Both the position numbers and the translations under genes were made by a program. From Closterium sp. NIES-65 (Eukaryota > Streptophyta > Zygnematophyceae > Desmidiales > Closteriaceae): a stretch of DNA of 64,000 nucleotides. The stretch is from assembly GCA_948144175.1 (NCBI GenBank), contig CANXME010001443.1, positions 744,001-808,000 of the forward strand, given 5' to 3'. Below, piece by piece: positions 21,641 to 32,504 of this stretch (the first letter of the stretch is position 1; each line of letters starts with the position of its first letter). Below the pieces are notes generated by a model. It was not told the DNA's origin. It saw nothing but the letters and a program-made list of their open reading frames with translations, and ran no database searches.

Positions 21641-22275
21641 AGCAGTCGAGTGCGGTGGCAGGGAACCCTCGCTTGTATGCGGGGCAGACGTGGGGTACAG
21701 AACAGTATACTTCTCTAAAAGCACTCTGAACCTACAGCTTGATGGATTGCAATGCAACACAGCAGCCTCACCCGCTCTCTGAGGAAGAGGCCTCCCATGG
21801 ACGCTAGGTCCACCGCGCTGCCCCTCACTCGCACGCGCACGCCCTCCTCCGCCGCGCCATTCTCCGCTGTGCCCTCCCCTCCCACCTCATCCCTCGCCAC
21901 ACGCCCAGAAAGTGGGGGAAAGGGCAAGGAGGAGGGAGAGGAGGCGGGGGAGGGATGCGTGGAGGGTGTGGGTATGGTGCAGGGCACATGTAGGGAGATG
22001 AGGGCACGGCCTGTAGGAAACGGGAAGGCAAGGGCAGGAGGGCAAAACAGGTGGGCGTGCGAGGGGGAAGGGGCAGCGAGGGCAGGAAGGGCCCCGATGC
22101 CTAGGAGACGAAAGAGAGTGATGGTGAGGAGGGGTACTGAAAGACAAGGATGGGGAGAGAGTGGGGACGAGATGGCGGGACTACTAAGGGGGGAACAGGG
22201 GAGCGAACTGCAGGAGAGAAGGTTTGTGCAGGAGGGGCGGTGCGTGCGTGCAGCAACAGAGTGCCTAGCACTAGG
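21641..22275. other. G-rich insert between two copies of an RT segment
   Basis: This ~635-bp stretch separates two near-identical ~340-bp blocks of copia A reverse transcriptase (21281-21620 and 22276-22616). Most of it is purine-rich (GGAGGGAGAGGAGG). The right end matches the first ~30 bases of the window. No coding domain is recognised. Confidence 0.65.
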
Positions 22276-23677
22276 CAACAAGACAATACTCACCGGAAAG
22301 TGGGTTTTTTCGTATGAAAACAAAGGCAAATGGAACCATCGACAAATTTAAAGCGTGCTGGGTTGTACGTGGCTTCGACCAAGAGCAAGGACGAGACTTC
22401 ACCAAAACGTTCGCGCTGGTCAACCGGCACACCTCACTGTGGATTCTCCTCGCGATAGCCGCCATGAAGCTAAAGAAGCTCCGACAAGTCGATGTTGCCA
22501 ACGCCTTTCTGTACGCTCCCGTTGACGTAGCAATCTTTGTCGAGCAACCGCACGGCTCAAACGCAGATCATAATCAAGTATGTCAGCTGCTGAAGTTCTT
22601 ATACGGTATCAAACAATCTCTAAGACTGTGGCAGCAGTACCTTCACTCCCGGCTAATACGCATCAGATTCCGCCAATTACCGCACGATCAGGGAATGTAC
22701 CGACTTACGAAAGCTGCCGACTACATTCTACTTATCGTCTACGTGGACGACTTACTTTACAGCGGCTCGACCGACGGCATCACAACTTGGTTTGAAGGGG
22801 AGCTGCAGCGGGATCTCACGCTCACCGTCTCGACTACCGTCACGCAGTATTTGGGACTCAACATACAAGAAGAAGAGAGTGCCATCTATCTCAGCGCCGC
22901 AAAATACGCCGACAGCATCGCCAAGCGCTTCAGACTAACTCCAGCCGCCATCACCACGCCCTCTCGCTACACTGACGGAAATCGCAAGGAAATCTCCGCT
23001 CTAGTCAAACCCGCTGGCATACGCGACTATCAACGAAAGCTGGGTTGTTTACTTTTCGCAGCCGTCACCTGCCGACCAGACCTATCGTACTCAGCGAGCC
23101 AACTTGCCACCTACCTCAAGAAGCCTGAAGCAGATCACATGGCCGAGCTCGACCGCGCTCTTCACTACCTCGTCAGTACTTCGACGATCGGCCTGACCTA
23201 CTCGACACCTAAGCTAATCGCCTATATAGACGCCGATCACGCCGGCGACACCGACAACAGGCGCTCGCGCACTGGCTACATCTACCGACTTGAACCTATC
23301 GGGCCTATCTTGTGGCAGTTGAGCAAACAGGAAATAATCGCCCTCTCCTCAACTGAAGAAGAAGATATTGCACTTTGCTCAGCCACCAAGGAAGGACTGT
23401 ACCTTCGCGAACTGTTGGAAGAAGCGAAGTTGGCCCAGCTACCTAGCTTCTCTCTATTCTGCAACAACCAATCTGCAATTCGCATAGCGAACAAGAATGG
23501 GTTCGCGAACCAGACGAAGCTCATCGCCCTGTGATACTTCTTTGTGAGAAGGGGAGAATCAAGCTATCCTACTGCCCCACGTCCGAGATGGCAGCCGATT
23601 ACTTGACCAAAAAGCTTAGAAAGCAGAAGTTCGAGTACTGCATGCTGCTGACTGGACAAAGTCACGTCACCAGCAGC
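22276..23677 (+). pseudogene. Copia A reverse transcriptase and RNase H
   Basis: A 407-codon open stretch (22314-23534) with RT motifs KACWVVRGFDQEQGRDF, VDVANAFLYAPVD, KFLYGIKQSLRLW and the catalytic YVDD (22738-22749). RNase H follows: LSYSASQLATYL, YIDADHAGD, SRTGYIYRL, ALSSTEEEDIAL. The tail after 23534 (YCPTSEMAADYLTKKL) is the usual end of a copia polyprotein. Copia E begins immediately after, at 23678. Confidence 0.88.
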
Positions 23678-24639
23678 TGTCAAACCATATTTGTGCTAGT
23701 TGTGTGTAGGCTATAGTGGGGTAGCCCATGTGGGGTACAACCCAATATTAGGGTTAGTACTTGTTGTCAACATATATTTTATATGTGTTGTTTAGTTTAG
23801 CTTAGGTGTTACATTCACAATTCCTAGGGTTTGCATATATCTCCTTTTACCTTGTTTCCTTAGTATATTTCTCTCACGCTCGTTAGTCTCTTGACATGGT
23901 ATAGAGCTAAGTGATCCGATGGGCCCACCGCCCCGTGACCCGACCTAGCTCGTAACACCCTAAGGCCCGAAGCGCCCCAGTAGCCCCATAGCCCATGCGT
24001 CACCCGTTTTCAGCCCGTCGCGTCACCCAGTTTGCCCCTTGCGTCACCCGTTTCTGCCCCGCGCATCACTCGTTAGTGCCCCGTGCGATTTTCCCGCCAG
24101 CTCGCAAGCGCGCCTCAGACCCGCGCGCGCCGCCCTAGACGCACGCGTAGCCGCCCGCACGTACGTCGCGACGGTTCGCGAGTAGAGGAGGAGCCCGCTA
24201 CCCGCGCCCGTCGCCTCACCCGTCGCTTTTTCGTGCTGAAATCGCGGCCTCACCTGGAACCCGCCGCCACACGTGCTGAAACGTCGCACCTTCACCGTTT
24301 AGAAGGCGCCCCACGTGTAGCCCGCCACCTTACCCGCCGTCCCACGTGCTAGCACTATCCTCACGCCCTGAAACTGCCGTCCCGCCAGTTCGCACTCTCC
24401 CCACTCCCTGAAACCCGCGTTCCCACCGGTTAAAACGCGACCTTACCTGTCGCCTGCTACCTTACCCGCCACCCCAACCGTTAGCACCCTCCCCACGCCC
24501 TAAAACCGCCGCCCCATTAGTTATCACCCTCCCCATGACCAAAAACCGCCGCTCCACCTGGTACCAGCCACCCCACCTGTCGCCCCACCCGCAGCTCTTC
24601 ATGGAAAGCCTAAATCGCCGCCCTACCTTTCACCTGCAC

Positions 24640-24735
24640 CCAGGAATCGCACTCAACCGCATTCAACCGCATAGAACCGCACTCAACCGCATTCAAGCGC
24701 ATTCAACCGCACTCAACCGCATCCAGCCACACAGA
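24640..24735 (+). repeat. Short tandem array in the copia E leader
   Basis: About nine imperfect 10-bp units of the type CGCATTCAAC / CGCACTCAAC in a row, forming an ordered array immediately before the gag region. Confidence 0.8.
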
Positions 24736-24853
24736 ACCCCACCATTTTTAACCGCACCAGTTAGTACCCCTACACGCTAGTTGTTCCTAAGACTATGTCT
24801 ACCTCGCTAGTTCTCACGTTCGATCCAGAGGGCCGCCCGATCGATTTCCCTGG

Positions 24854-25798
24854 ATGCTTCGCAAGCTTAAGCTGTACCTAGGGTCTAGGATCGAGAACGA
24901 CGTGCGCCTGCTGGAGCACGCCACCGGCAAGTTCGTTGCCCCAAAGGATCCCGACCCCCTAGGTGCTTCCCCGTCGGAGGTGGATGAGGCTCGCTTTGAG
25001 AAGGCGCAGTTGGCGGCCAGTTGCTGGGCGGCGCGGGACGACGCTACCGTGCTCGCCATCACCAACCTCCTGCCACTATCTGAGGAGCATCACTTCAAAC
25101 AGTGTGTGACGGCCAAGGGCCTTTTTGACGCGGTAGTAGAACGGTACTCCACTCCGACCACTGCGTCCCTTGGCCGTCTTGTGCTGCCCTTCCTTTTCCC
25201 CGACCTTCCCTCGTTTCCACGTGTTGCTGACCTCATTCTGCACTTGCACTCGCTTGATGCTCAGCTCCGCTCTGCCGCCGCTGACGCTGACCTGCTTGCC
25301 ACCAACTCCCCCGCGATGTGGATGACACTGTACCTCCTTTCCATCCGCCTCCCTGGTTGCTTTGCCACTGCCCGTGACCACTTCCTCATTGTCAACCCTA
25401 TGTCCCTCACTATTGACCTCTTTGAGAAGAGGCTCACTACTGTTGAGGACCTTGCCCGCTCCCTTGCTGCTGCCTCTAGTGTGGTCCTCCCCCCCATCTT
25501 CGAGGGGTGTGCCCCTTCGTTCCTTGCCTCTTCTGTCGACTCGGCCTCTGTTGCCACTGCATCCGAGGTTGCAGCTATTGCCTTTGGCAACAAAGGGGGT
25601 AAGAAGAGCAGTAAGAAGGGAGGAGGTGGTGGCAGTGGTGGGGGTGGCGGAGGGGGCAGCGGTGGAGGTGGTGGAGGGGGCGGTGGTGGAGGTGGTGGAG
25701 GGGGCGGCGGTGGGGGGGGGCGGCGGGAGTGGTGGTGGCGGCGGTGGAGGGGGTGGGAGTGGTGGCGGAGGTGGAGGTGGAGGCAGTGGAGGAGGTAG
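24854..25798 (+). pseudogene. Copia E gag
   Basis: A 314-codon open stretch. The capsid-like part (RFEKAQLAASCWAARDD, LFDAVVERYS, LFPDLPSFPRVADLILHLHSL, MWMTLYLLSIRLPG, LFEKRLTTVEDLARSL) is recognisably the same family as the gag of copia H. It ends in a poly-glycine tract encoded by GGNGGN repeats (about 25600-25800), then a poly-glutamine-type CAG tract. No canonical CCHC knuckle is seen; a CX3HX4C motif (CGRLHPAGQC) lies near 26036-26066. Confidence 0.82.
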
Positions 25799-26006
25799 TG
25801 GGGCGTCCCAGTAGCAGCAACCCCAGCAGCAGCACCACCACCAGCAGCAGCCACAACAGCAGCGGCAGCAGCAATTCCAGGGCCAGCGCCAGCAGACCCA
25901 GCAGCAGAAGTGGGGGCCGCCTGGACCAGGGAGCTCTGTCAGCAGCAGCGGCCCACCCAGCTGGACGTCGCGTGGCCCGGTCCAACACCCCCCCTGCCAG
26001 TACTGG

Positions 26007-27700
26007 GTGCAGACTGGGTCACGCAGAGACGGCATCTGTGGCCGCCTCCACCCTGCGGGTCAGTGCTTTGCGCAAATTACTAACCGTTACCGCGCCCAGT
26101 TTGGCCCCACCCGCCCTGCCCCAGATTGGGCCTCACTGGTCCGCACTGTTGGCACGCAATTGTATCGCATGTCTGCCGCAGAGTTAGCTGCAAAGTTAGA
26201 TAATGCTGTACAATCTGTTTCTGTGATGTATGCTGATGACTCTAGTGTTGATCGTTTTGGCTATTACTCTTGTTTGTCTAGCTTAGGTGCTGTAGAGGTT
26301 GCTAGTGCTATACAAGCTAGAGTAGCTTGCATAGGCCCGACCACCCAGTCTGCGTCCCTTTCGTTCACGCTCAACTCAGGGGCGTCCAGCTGTTTCTTTC
26401 GTGACCACACTGACCTCACGCCGCTACGCACCCCAATCACTGTTGCCTTGGCTGACACCTAAGTGGGAGCGGTGGTTGCCCACATCACCACCACTCTCCC
26501 GTGCCCGGCGGCTCCCTCTGGGGTCCTTACAGATTACTACACCCCCTCGTTCTCCAGGAACCTGGTGGGTGTCTGCCACCTCCACGACCTTGGAGTAGTC
26601 ACCACTTTTCCTTTAGACGAGTCCGTTGCCTCCTGCACAGACGGTGTCAATGGGGCTCCTCTGGCTACTTTCCCCAGGGAGCCGGGCTCTGGTCTTTACT
26701 CACTACACACTGGGTCCCGCCGCACTGGGTCAGGTCAGGTAGCTGCTGTGTCGTGCGACTGTCAGTCTCTCACCCACCCGTCGGTCCTCTAGAACCACCG
26801 TCTAGGTCACCCGTCGCTCCCAAGCCTCAGTAGGATGGCACGTCACCGTCTGGTCTCCGGTCTCCCAGCGTCGCTTGCACCGCTTCCCCGCTCGCCTGCG
26901 CCACTGTGCACTCCTTACGTTGAGGGTCGGCAGCGCGCTGCCCCTCACTCCTCCTCGTTCCCCTCCACCACGGCTCCCTTCCAGACCCTGCACTTGGATG
27001 TCTGGGGCCCCTCCCCAGTCCTTGGGCCACGTCACAAGCGCTATTTCCTGATTGTGGTGGACGACTACTCCCGCTACACCACGGTTTTCCCTTAGCGACG
27101 GAAGGCCGACGTGCCTACCGTCCTCGAGCCGTGGCTACTAGCGTGGGGTGGCGCCCAGGGCCTGTGTGGGCTTCGCCTACACTCGGACCGTGGTGGTGAG
27201 TTTTCCTCCACTCGCCTGGAGACGTTCTGTCAGGGTCGGGGGATCATCCAGTCTTACACGCTACCAACCTCGCCGCAGCAGAACGGGATAGCCGAGCGAC
27301 GCATCGGCCTGGTCATGGAGGTTGCCTGGACCTCCATGTGCCATGCCGGTGCCCCTTAGTTCTTGTGGCCTCAGGCAGTCCGCTACACCGCGCACCAGCT
27401 GAACCTGTGGCCCAGTAACGCACGGCCACGGGGGACGCCAGTCTCCCTTTAGACAGGTTCTCAGGGCGTAGCAGCTGACTTCTGTGTGTGGGGTTCTCTG
27501 GCTCACGTTCGCGCCCCTGGCGCGAACAAGTTGTCTCCGTGCACTCGTGCCTGCGTCTTTCTTGGCTTCCCTTTGGACGCCTCCGGCTGGGTGTTCTACG
27601 ACCCGATCACCTACGAGTTCTTCGTTTCTCAGGACGTCACCTAGGAGTCTGTCTGTTATTACAGGAGTCGTCCCCGCCGAGGTCTGAGGCTTTTTCCCCC
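26007..27700 (+). pseudogene. Copia E protease and integrase region
   Basis: Protease-like LNSGASSCFF lies near 26370. Integrase core: LHLDVWGPSP (about 26990), FLIVVDDYSRYTTVFP, LHSDRGGEFSS (about 27180) and PQQNGIAERRIG (about 27285), giving the D, D and E positions. Similar in order and spacing to copia F, I and J. Several breaks. Confidence 0.78.
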
Positions 27701-28248
27701 CGGCTGTTCCTCACCCTTGAGCCCCCCACAGACGCCCCGGTAGCCCCCCCCCCCCCCCCCCCCCCCCTCACGTCCTGCCCCGTCAGTTGTGTCGCACGTC
27801 ACTCCGCAGTCGTCCCCCTCGCAGCGTCCAGCCCCTGTCGTGTCTGGGGGTGCGGGAGGTGCAGTTGCGGAGGGTGAGGGTACTAGGGCTGCTGGAGCTG
27901 GTGGTGTCGGCTCTGGGGCTGCAGGGGGTGTGGGCGTGGAGGCCACTCCCGTGGAGGACACAGCAGCCACGACTCAGCGGCCTCGCCTCGCGTCACCCCC
28001 TTGCTTCCCGTCCGTCCCGCAATTCCCTTCTCGTTCTTCTCTACGGCTGGTTGCTGCGGAGCCTGGGGGTGTTCCTGCGGGAGGTACTGGAGGCCCCGGG
28101 GGTGTCAGTGGTGGAGGTGCTGGTTGTGGGGGTGCTGGAGCTGGAGGCACTGACACAGTGGCGCCCACACCGCACGCTGTACGTTTCCAGACCCGTGAGC
28201 AGCGTCTCCTTCAGTTGGAGAGGGAGGAGCGTGAGCGGTTTGAGAGGG

Positions 28249-28600
28249 CACAGCAGCAGCAGCAGTAGGAGCAGTCTCATTCGCAGCAGCAGGGGAGAGT
28301 AGAGGAGGAGACACAGCAGCAGCAGGTGCTGTTGCAGCCGCAGCAGGAGAGAGTAGAGGAGGAGTTACGATTGCAGCAGCGGGTGCTGTTGCAGTCGTAG
28401 CAGTAGCAGGAGAGGGTAGAGCAGGAGTCCCGCCCGCAGCAGCAGGTGCAGTTACAGACATAGCAGGAGAGAGTAGAGGAGTCATACCCACAGCAGGAGA
28501 GGGCAGAGGAGGAGCTGCAGGAGTGGCAGGAGGGGCAGGTACCATCGCAGCAGACGCCAGAGGAGGCAGAGCGGCAACGACTACGACTACGCGACCTCCC
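28249..28600 (+). repeat. CAG/GGAGAG-rich linker repeat of copia E
   Basis: Units mixing CAGCAGCAGCAG and GAGAGAGTAGAGGAGGAG recur about every 55-60 bp. They lie in the integrase-to-RT linker, the position where copia F, H, I and J carry a different GGTGCTGAG minisatellite. Confidence 0.7.
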
Positions 28601-29217
28601 CGACCCAGCACCTGCACGCTTTGTACGTGGTCCCTTATCGTCCCCTCCTGTTCCCCTTGTTGAGTCCCTTTCCTCGTCCCAGTGGACTCGTCGTTCTCCC
28701 CTCAGCCGTGCTGTGTCCTTAGAGCATCGTCAGACCCGTTACCGTGCAGACAATCCGTTCCACCTTGTTCTTCGCTCTCGTGTTCCACCTCCTCCTGCCC
28801 TTCCACAGCACCCTGAGTCGTCCCTCACTGTGCTTCATGACCCGTTGTCCGACTACCTCCGTGCCTCCCGTCCTGTCGTCTCCAGTGTTTTGTCCGCGTT
28901 GGTCACTCACTCGACTGCACCTTTGTCGTCTGTCTCGGCGCTTGTTACTACTGTCGCTGGCTTTGCCTCTTCCCACCGCCTTGACTACACCGCTCACTTG
29001 GTGAGTGGCCCTGCTCGTTCTTCGTCCTCTAGGTGTGCTCCTGTTTTCCCCCTAGAGGTCCTCGAGGACAGGCAGTTCGAGCTTGGTTTCCTGGCGGCCG
29101 TTGTTCCTCATCTCTGCGCCTTGTTGCTTGCCCCTGAGGCAGATCCAGACGCCTTTGACATCCAGATCCCTCGCACTCACGCCGAGGCGGTTTCGGGACC
29201 CTGAGCTTCGTACTGGA

Positions 29218-30410
29218 TAGCTGCTGAGGAGGCAGAGATGGCATCTTATAGGTCCACAGGCACCTACATCGACGCAGTCTCACCACCTGGGAAGAACGTT
29301 CTCAGTGGCCGATGGCTCTACAAGGTGAAGCGGCTGGTTGGATCACCACCGCTGTTCAAGGCGCGCTATGTGGCGAGAGGCTTCAGTTAGCGAGAGGGGG
29401 TAGACTTCTTCCAGACCTTCGCTCCCACCCCGAAGATGACTACCCTTCGGGTGTTGCTACATAGTGCGACCACGAGCTGCACTCCTTGGACTTTTTGATT
29501 GCGTTCCTTCAGGGGAGCCTGCACGAGCAGATCTGGCTGCGTCGCTCGCCTGGCTTTACTGGCGCTTTCCCACCTGGGACCCAGTGGCTATTGCGTCGAC
29601 CAGTCTACGGCCTGCACCAGGCTCCACATGACTGGCACGGCACACTTCGCTCGACCCTTGCAGCGCTTGACTCATTTTCGTCGTCTTCCGACCCTGCGTA
29701 CTTCGTCCGCTGTGGCTTGACCCCGTTCGTTGTTCTGGTCTACGTCGACGACTTGGTTTTCGCCACTCCTGACCAACGCGCGCTGGCCTCCGTGAAGGAG
29801 GAAGCAGAGGAGACACACTTGCATTGACCTTGGTGAGCTGCAGCACTACCTTGGCCTGCAGATCACGAGGGAAAGGGCAGCTCGCACCATTACGCTGACT
29901 CAGTCGCATATGGTCGAGCAGATCCTGACGCGGTTTCACTTCTCGTTCTCCAAGTAACAGCTCACCCCTCTTGGTGTGGATTATGGGCTCACAGATCCAC
30001 CTTCGAACGAGCCATTTGAGTCCAGCGGTCCATATCCTGAGCTAGTGGGTTGTCTCATGTACCTGATGACCTGTACTCGCCCAGACCTAGCTTATTCTCT
30101 TAGCGTCCTTGCGCGTTTTGTTGCACTTGGGAGACACCGTTTGTCTTACTGGTACGCTGCTAAGAGGGTGGCGAAGTATGTGGCGAGTACATCAGGCATG
30201 GGACTTGTCCTTGGAGGGAAGCAGCCAGTTACACTCACAGGTTTCTCGGACTCGTCGTGGGCCGACGATGCGAAGACGCGTCGGTCTACACAGGGGTACT
30301 CTTTTAGCCTCGGGACAGGTGTTGTTTCGTGGCGGTCGACTCGGGCGTCGTCCGTCTCTGGTTCCAGCTGTGAGGCATAGGTGTACGCTGCGGCCATGGC
30401 CGCTCAGGAG
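29218..30410 (+). pseudogene. Copia E reverse transcriptase and RNase H
   Basis: RT text: LYKVKRLVGSPPLFKARYVARGF, FLIAFLQGSLHEQIWLRRSPGF, VYGLHQAPHDWHG and VYVDDLVFATPD (near 29750). RNase H text: LVGCLMYLMTCTRPDLAYSLSVLARF, GFSDSSWADDAKTRRSTQGYSF and SSCEA, ending at 30410. Broken. Confidence 0.82.
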
Positions 30411-30539
30411 CTTGTACCCACAATTTATTCAATGCAATCATTCTTGCTTGCTATCTTGACATGGTTTCAGAGCAGTAGGTCCGTAGGACCGTTTTTGTTT
30501 TTCCGGGCCCACCATACTTAGCGACCGACTGCGGTTACC

Positions 30540-31100
30540 GCGTTACCCCACTACCCTGCGTCGCGCTGCCCCGCGCACACCCTGCCCTGCCCCGCGTTGC
30601 GCTGCTCTGCGCACGCCGTGCCTTGCCCCGCGTCGCGCTACCTAGCGCGCGCCCTGCCTTGCCCTGCCTCGCGTCACCGTGCGTCAGCGCCCTGCCCTGC
30701 GCAAGCGCCCTGTCCTGCGCCGGCGCCCTGCCCTGCATCGACGCCCTGCCCTGCGCTAGCGCCATGCCCTATGCCAGCGCCAGCGCCCTGCCCTGCGCTA
30801 GCGCCCTGCCCTGCGCCAGCGCCCTGCCCTGCGCCAGCGCCCTGCCCTGCGCCAGCGCCCTGCCCTACGTCAGCGCCCTGCCCTGCGCCAGTGCCCTGCC
30901 CTGCGCTTGCGCCCTGCCCTACGCCCGCGCTGCTGCCCTGCGCTTCGCGCGCTGCTGCCCTGCGCGACGCGCCCTACGGCAGCCCGCGAGTCGCGCGCTG
31001 CTGCCCAGCGCGTCGCGCTCTGCTGCAGCCCACGCGTCGCGCTCTGCTGCCCTGCGCGTCGCGCCCTGCTGCCTTGCACAGCGCGCGCCCTGCTGCCCGC
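30540..31100 (+). repeat. CCCTGCGCCAGCG leader array of copia F
   Basis: Dozens of short units such as CCTGCGCCAGCGCCCTGC, then CTGCCCTGCGCGTCGCG, between the primer site and the first coding part. In frame they read as alternating Cys/Pro/Ala strings, an artefact of the repeat rather than a protein. Confidence 0.8.
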
Positions 31101-31307
31101 GCCGCCCAGGCCGAGCGGAGCCGCCCTACCCGAACCGATCCGCCCTGGTGCTCGTGCTACTGCTGTTGCTGGTGGAGGTGCTGCTAAGGGTGTTGGAGGT
31201 GATGCAGCCTAGCTTCACCGAGCCGCTCTGCTGCTCTTACTGTTGCTGCTATTCCTCATGCTACTGCCTTCACTCCATACTGCCCTAGAGGTCGCGCTCC
31301 TCCTATC

Positions 31308-32474
31308 TTGCCCTCCATGACTTCACTCTGTAGTAGCGGTGGGAGTGGTGACGGCGGTGGTGGCAGCAGTGGGAGTGGTTTCGGCCGTAGTAGCAGTCAT
31401 TGTGGCGCTGTTTGGTGCAGAGTTTCTGGCGGTGGCCAGATGCAGCTATGGCGACGTCCGACTCTTACGTCCCAGCAGCTTCGTGAGTGGCTTTACCAGC
31501 ATGGGACGTCTCCGAGTCCTGGTCGCTGCCCGTACATTATTCGCACAGGTCGTCGAGCTGGTCCGACCTATGGGACACCTAGTCACGCACATTCCCGCAG
31601 CTTCGCCTATTTGAGTGACGCCTGGCATGCAAAGTTTGGCGACGAGGATAAGCTCCACCACTGGCTTGAGCTGCTTAGGTTTGGCGTTGATGTCTTTGCT
31701 TTGGGCTATGACGCCATGCTTACTGCTATGTATGCTTTGCCTGGTGGTGCTGAGAGTGACTGTTACCTCTGTGTGCATTACGACCCCGGTATAGAGATTG
31801 CTGCTCTAGGTGCTAGTGAGGCTGCTGCCTTAAGTGCGAGCGAGTCTGCTCTCTCATGTACTGCGCCTGCTGAGGCCTCGCACACCTTCACGCTTGACTC
31901 AGGTGCTTCCCGCTGTTTCTTTCGCGACAGTACCGTACTCACGCCACTCCCTGCACCTGCTGCAGTGTCTCTGGGTGACCCCTCAAGGGGCCCAGTTCTT
32001 GCACGGTCCTCCGTTGTGCTTCCGTGCCCGGCGGTTCCGTCTGGCTCACTATCAGGTCTTCACCTCCTCTCGTTCTCTACAAACCTGGAGAGCAACGCAG
32101 TCCTCCAGGATGCATGGGTTGATACCTCTACTCCTATAAGACAGCGTGTGGGGATCTGTACGTGCTCCCGGTCTGGCCGTCACCTGGCCACGTTCACTCG
32201 TCGGCTAGGGTCGAGTCTTTACAGACTGACTACTGTGTCCCCTCAAGTAGCTGCTACTGGTCAGGTGTCTGCGTCAGGTCACGTAGCCTCCCCTTGTTCG
32301 TGTCGCTCCCTGTCGCACCAAACTCTTCTCTCGCACCACTGCATGGGTCACCCCTCCTTGCCACGTCTCCATGGCATGCACGGTCGCCTCCTAGTTTCTG
32401 GTCTTCCCAGGTCTCTCCCTCCCCTTTCTGCCTCCCCTGCGCCGCCTTGCCTTCCTTGTGTCCAGGGGCGGTAG
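31308..32474 (+). pseudogene. Copia F gag tail, protease and pre-integrase
   Basis: A 388-codon open stretch. Gly/Ser-rich start, then PTLTSQQLREWLYQHG, CPYIIRTGRRAG, a WLELLRFGVDVFALGYDAML segment, the protease motif TLDSGASRCFF (near 31900) and pre-integrase HHCMGHPSLPRLHGMHGRLLVSGLPRSL near the end. The same order is found in copia I. Confidence 0.85.
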
Positions 32475-32504
32475 CGCGCCGCTCCTTTCTCCTCCTCGTT
32501 TCCC

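Larger units (their letters stand above)
5031..23677 (+). mobile_element. Copia A: Ty1/copia element, old, heavily interrupted
   Basis: A Ty1/copia LTR element in plus orientation. Parts seen: 5' LTR from 5031 to roughly 5830, gag start near 5945, more gag at 16261-16639 and from 18561, a CX2CX4HX4C nucleocapsid knuckle at 18793-18834, a protease-like WFLDSC motif near 19141, a pre-integrase HxRMGHPS near 19990, integrase, reverse transcriptase with YVDD at 22738-22749, and RNase H to about 23600. It hosts the hAT MITE, chromovirus C and TRIM2. It is broken at many places (well over five). No 3' LTR follows directly; a matching LTR fragment lies at 49205-49408. As host of nested elements it is among the oldest insertions here. 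Confidence 0.85.
23678..30410 (+). mobile_element. Copia E: Ty1/copia element, no 3' LTR
   Basis: 5' LTR 23678-23896 (219 bp, TGTCAAACCAT...CTTGACA), primer site variant TGGTATAGAGC at 23897, leader 23930-24790, gag, protease-like NSGAS near 26370, integrase near 26980-27660, a repeat-rich linker to 28700, reverse transcriptase 29218-30000 and RNase H to 30410. There the sequence passes straight into an LTR remnant of copia F. Broken in about ten or more places; old. Confidence 0.83.
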
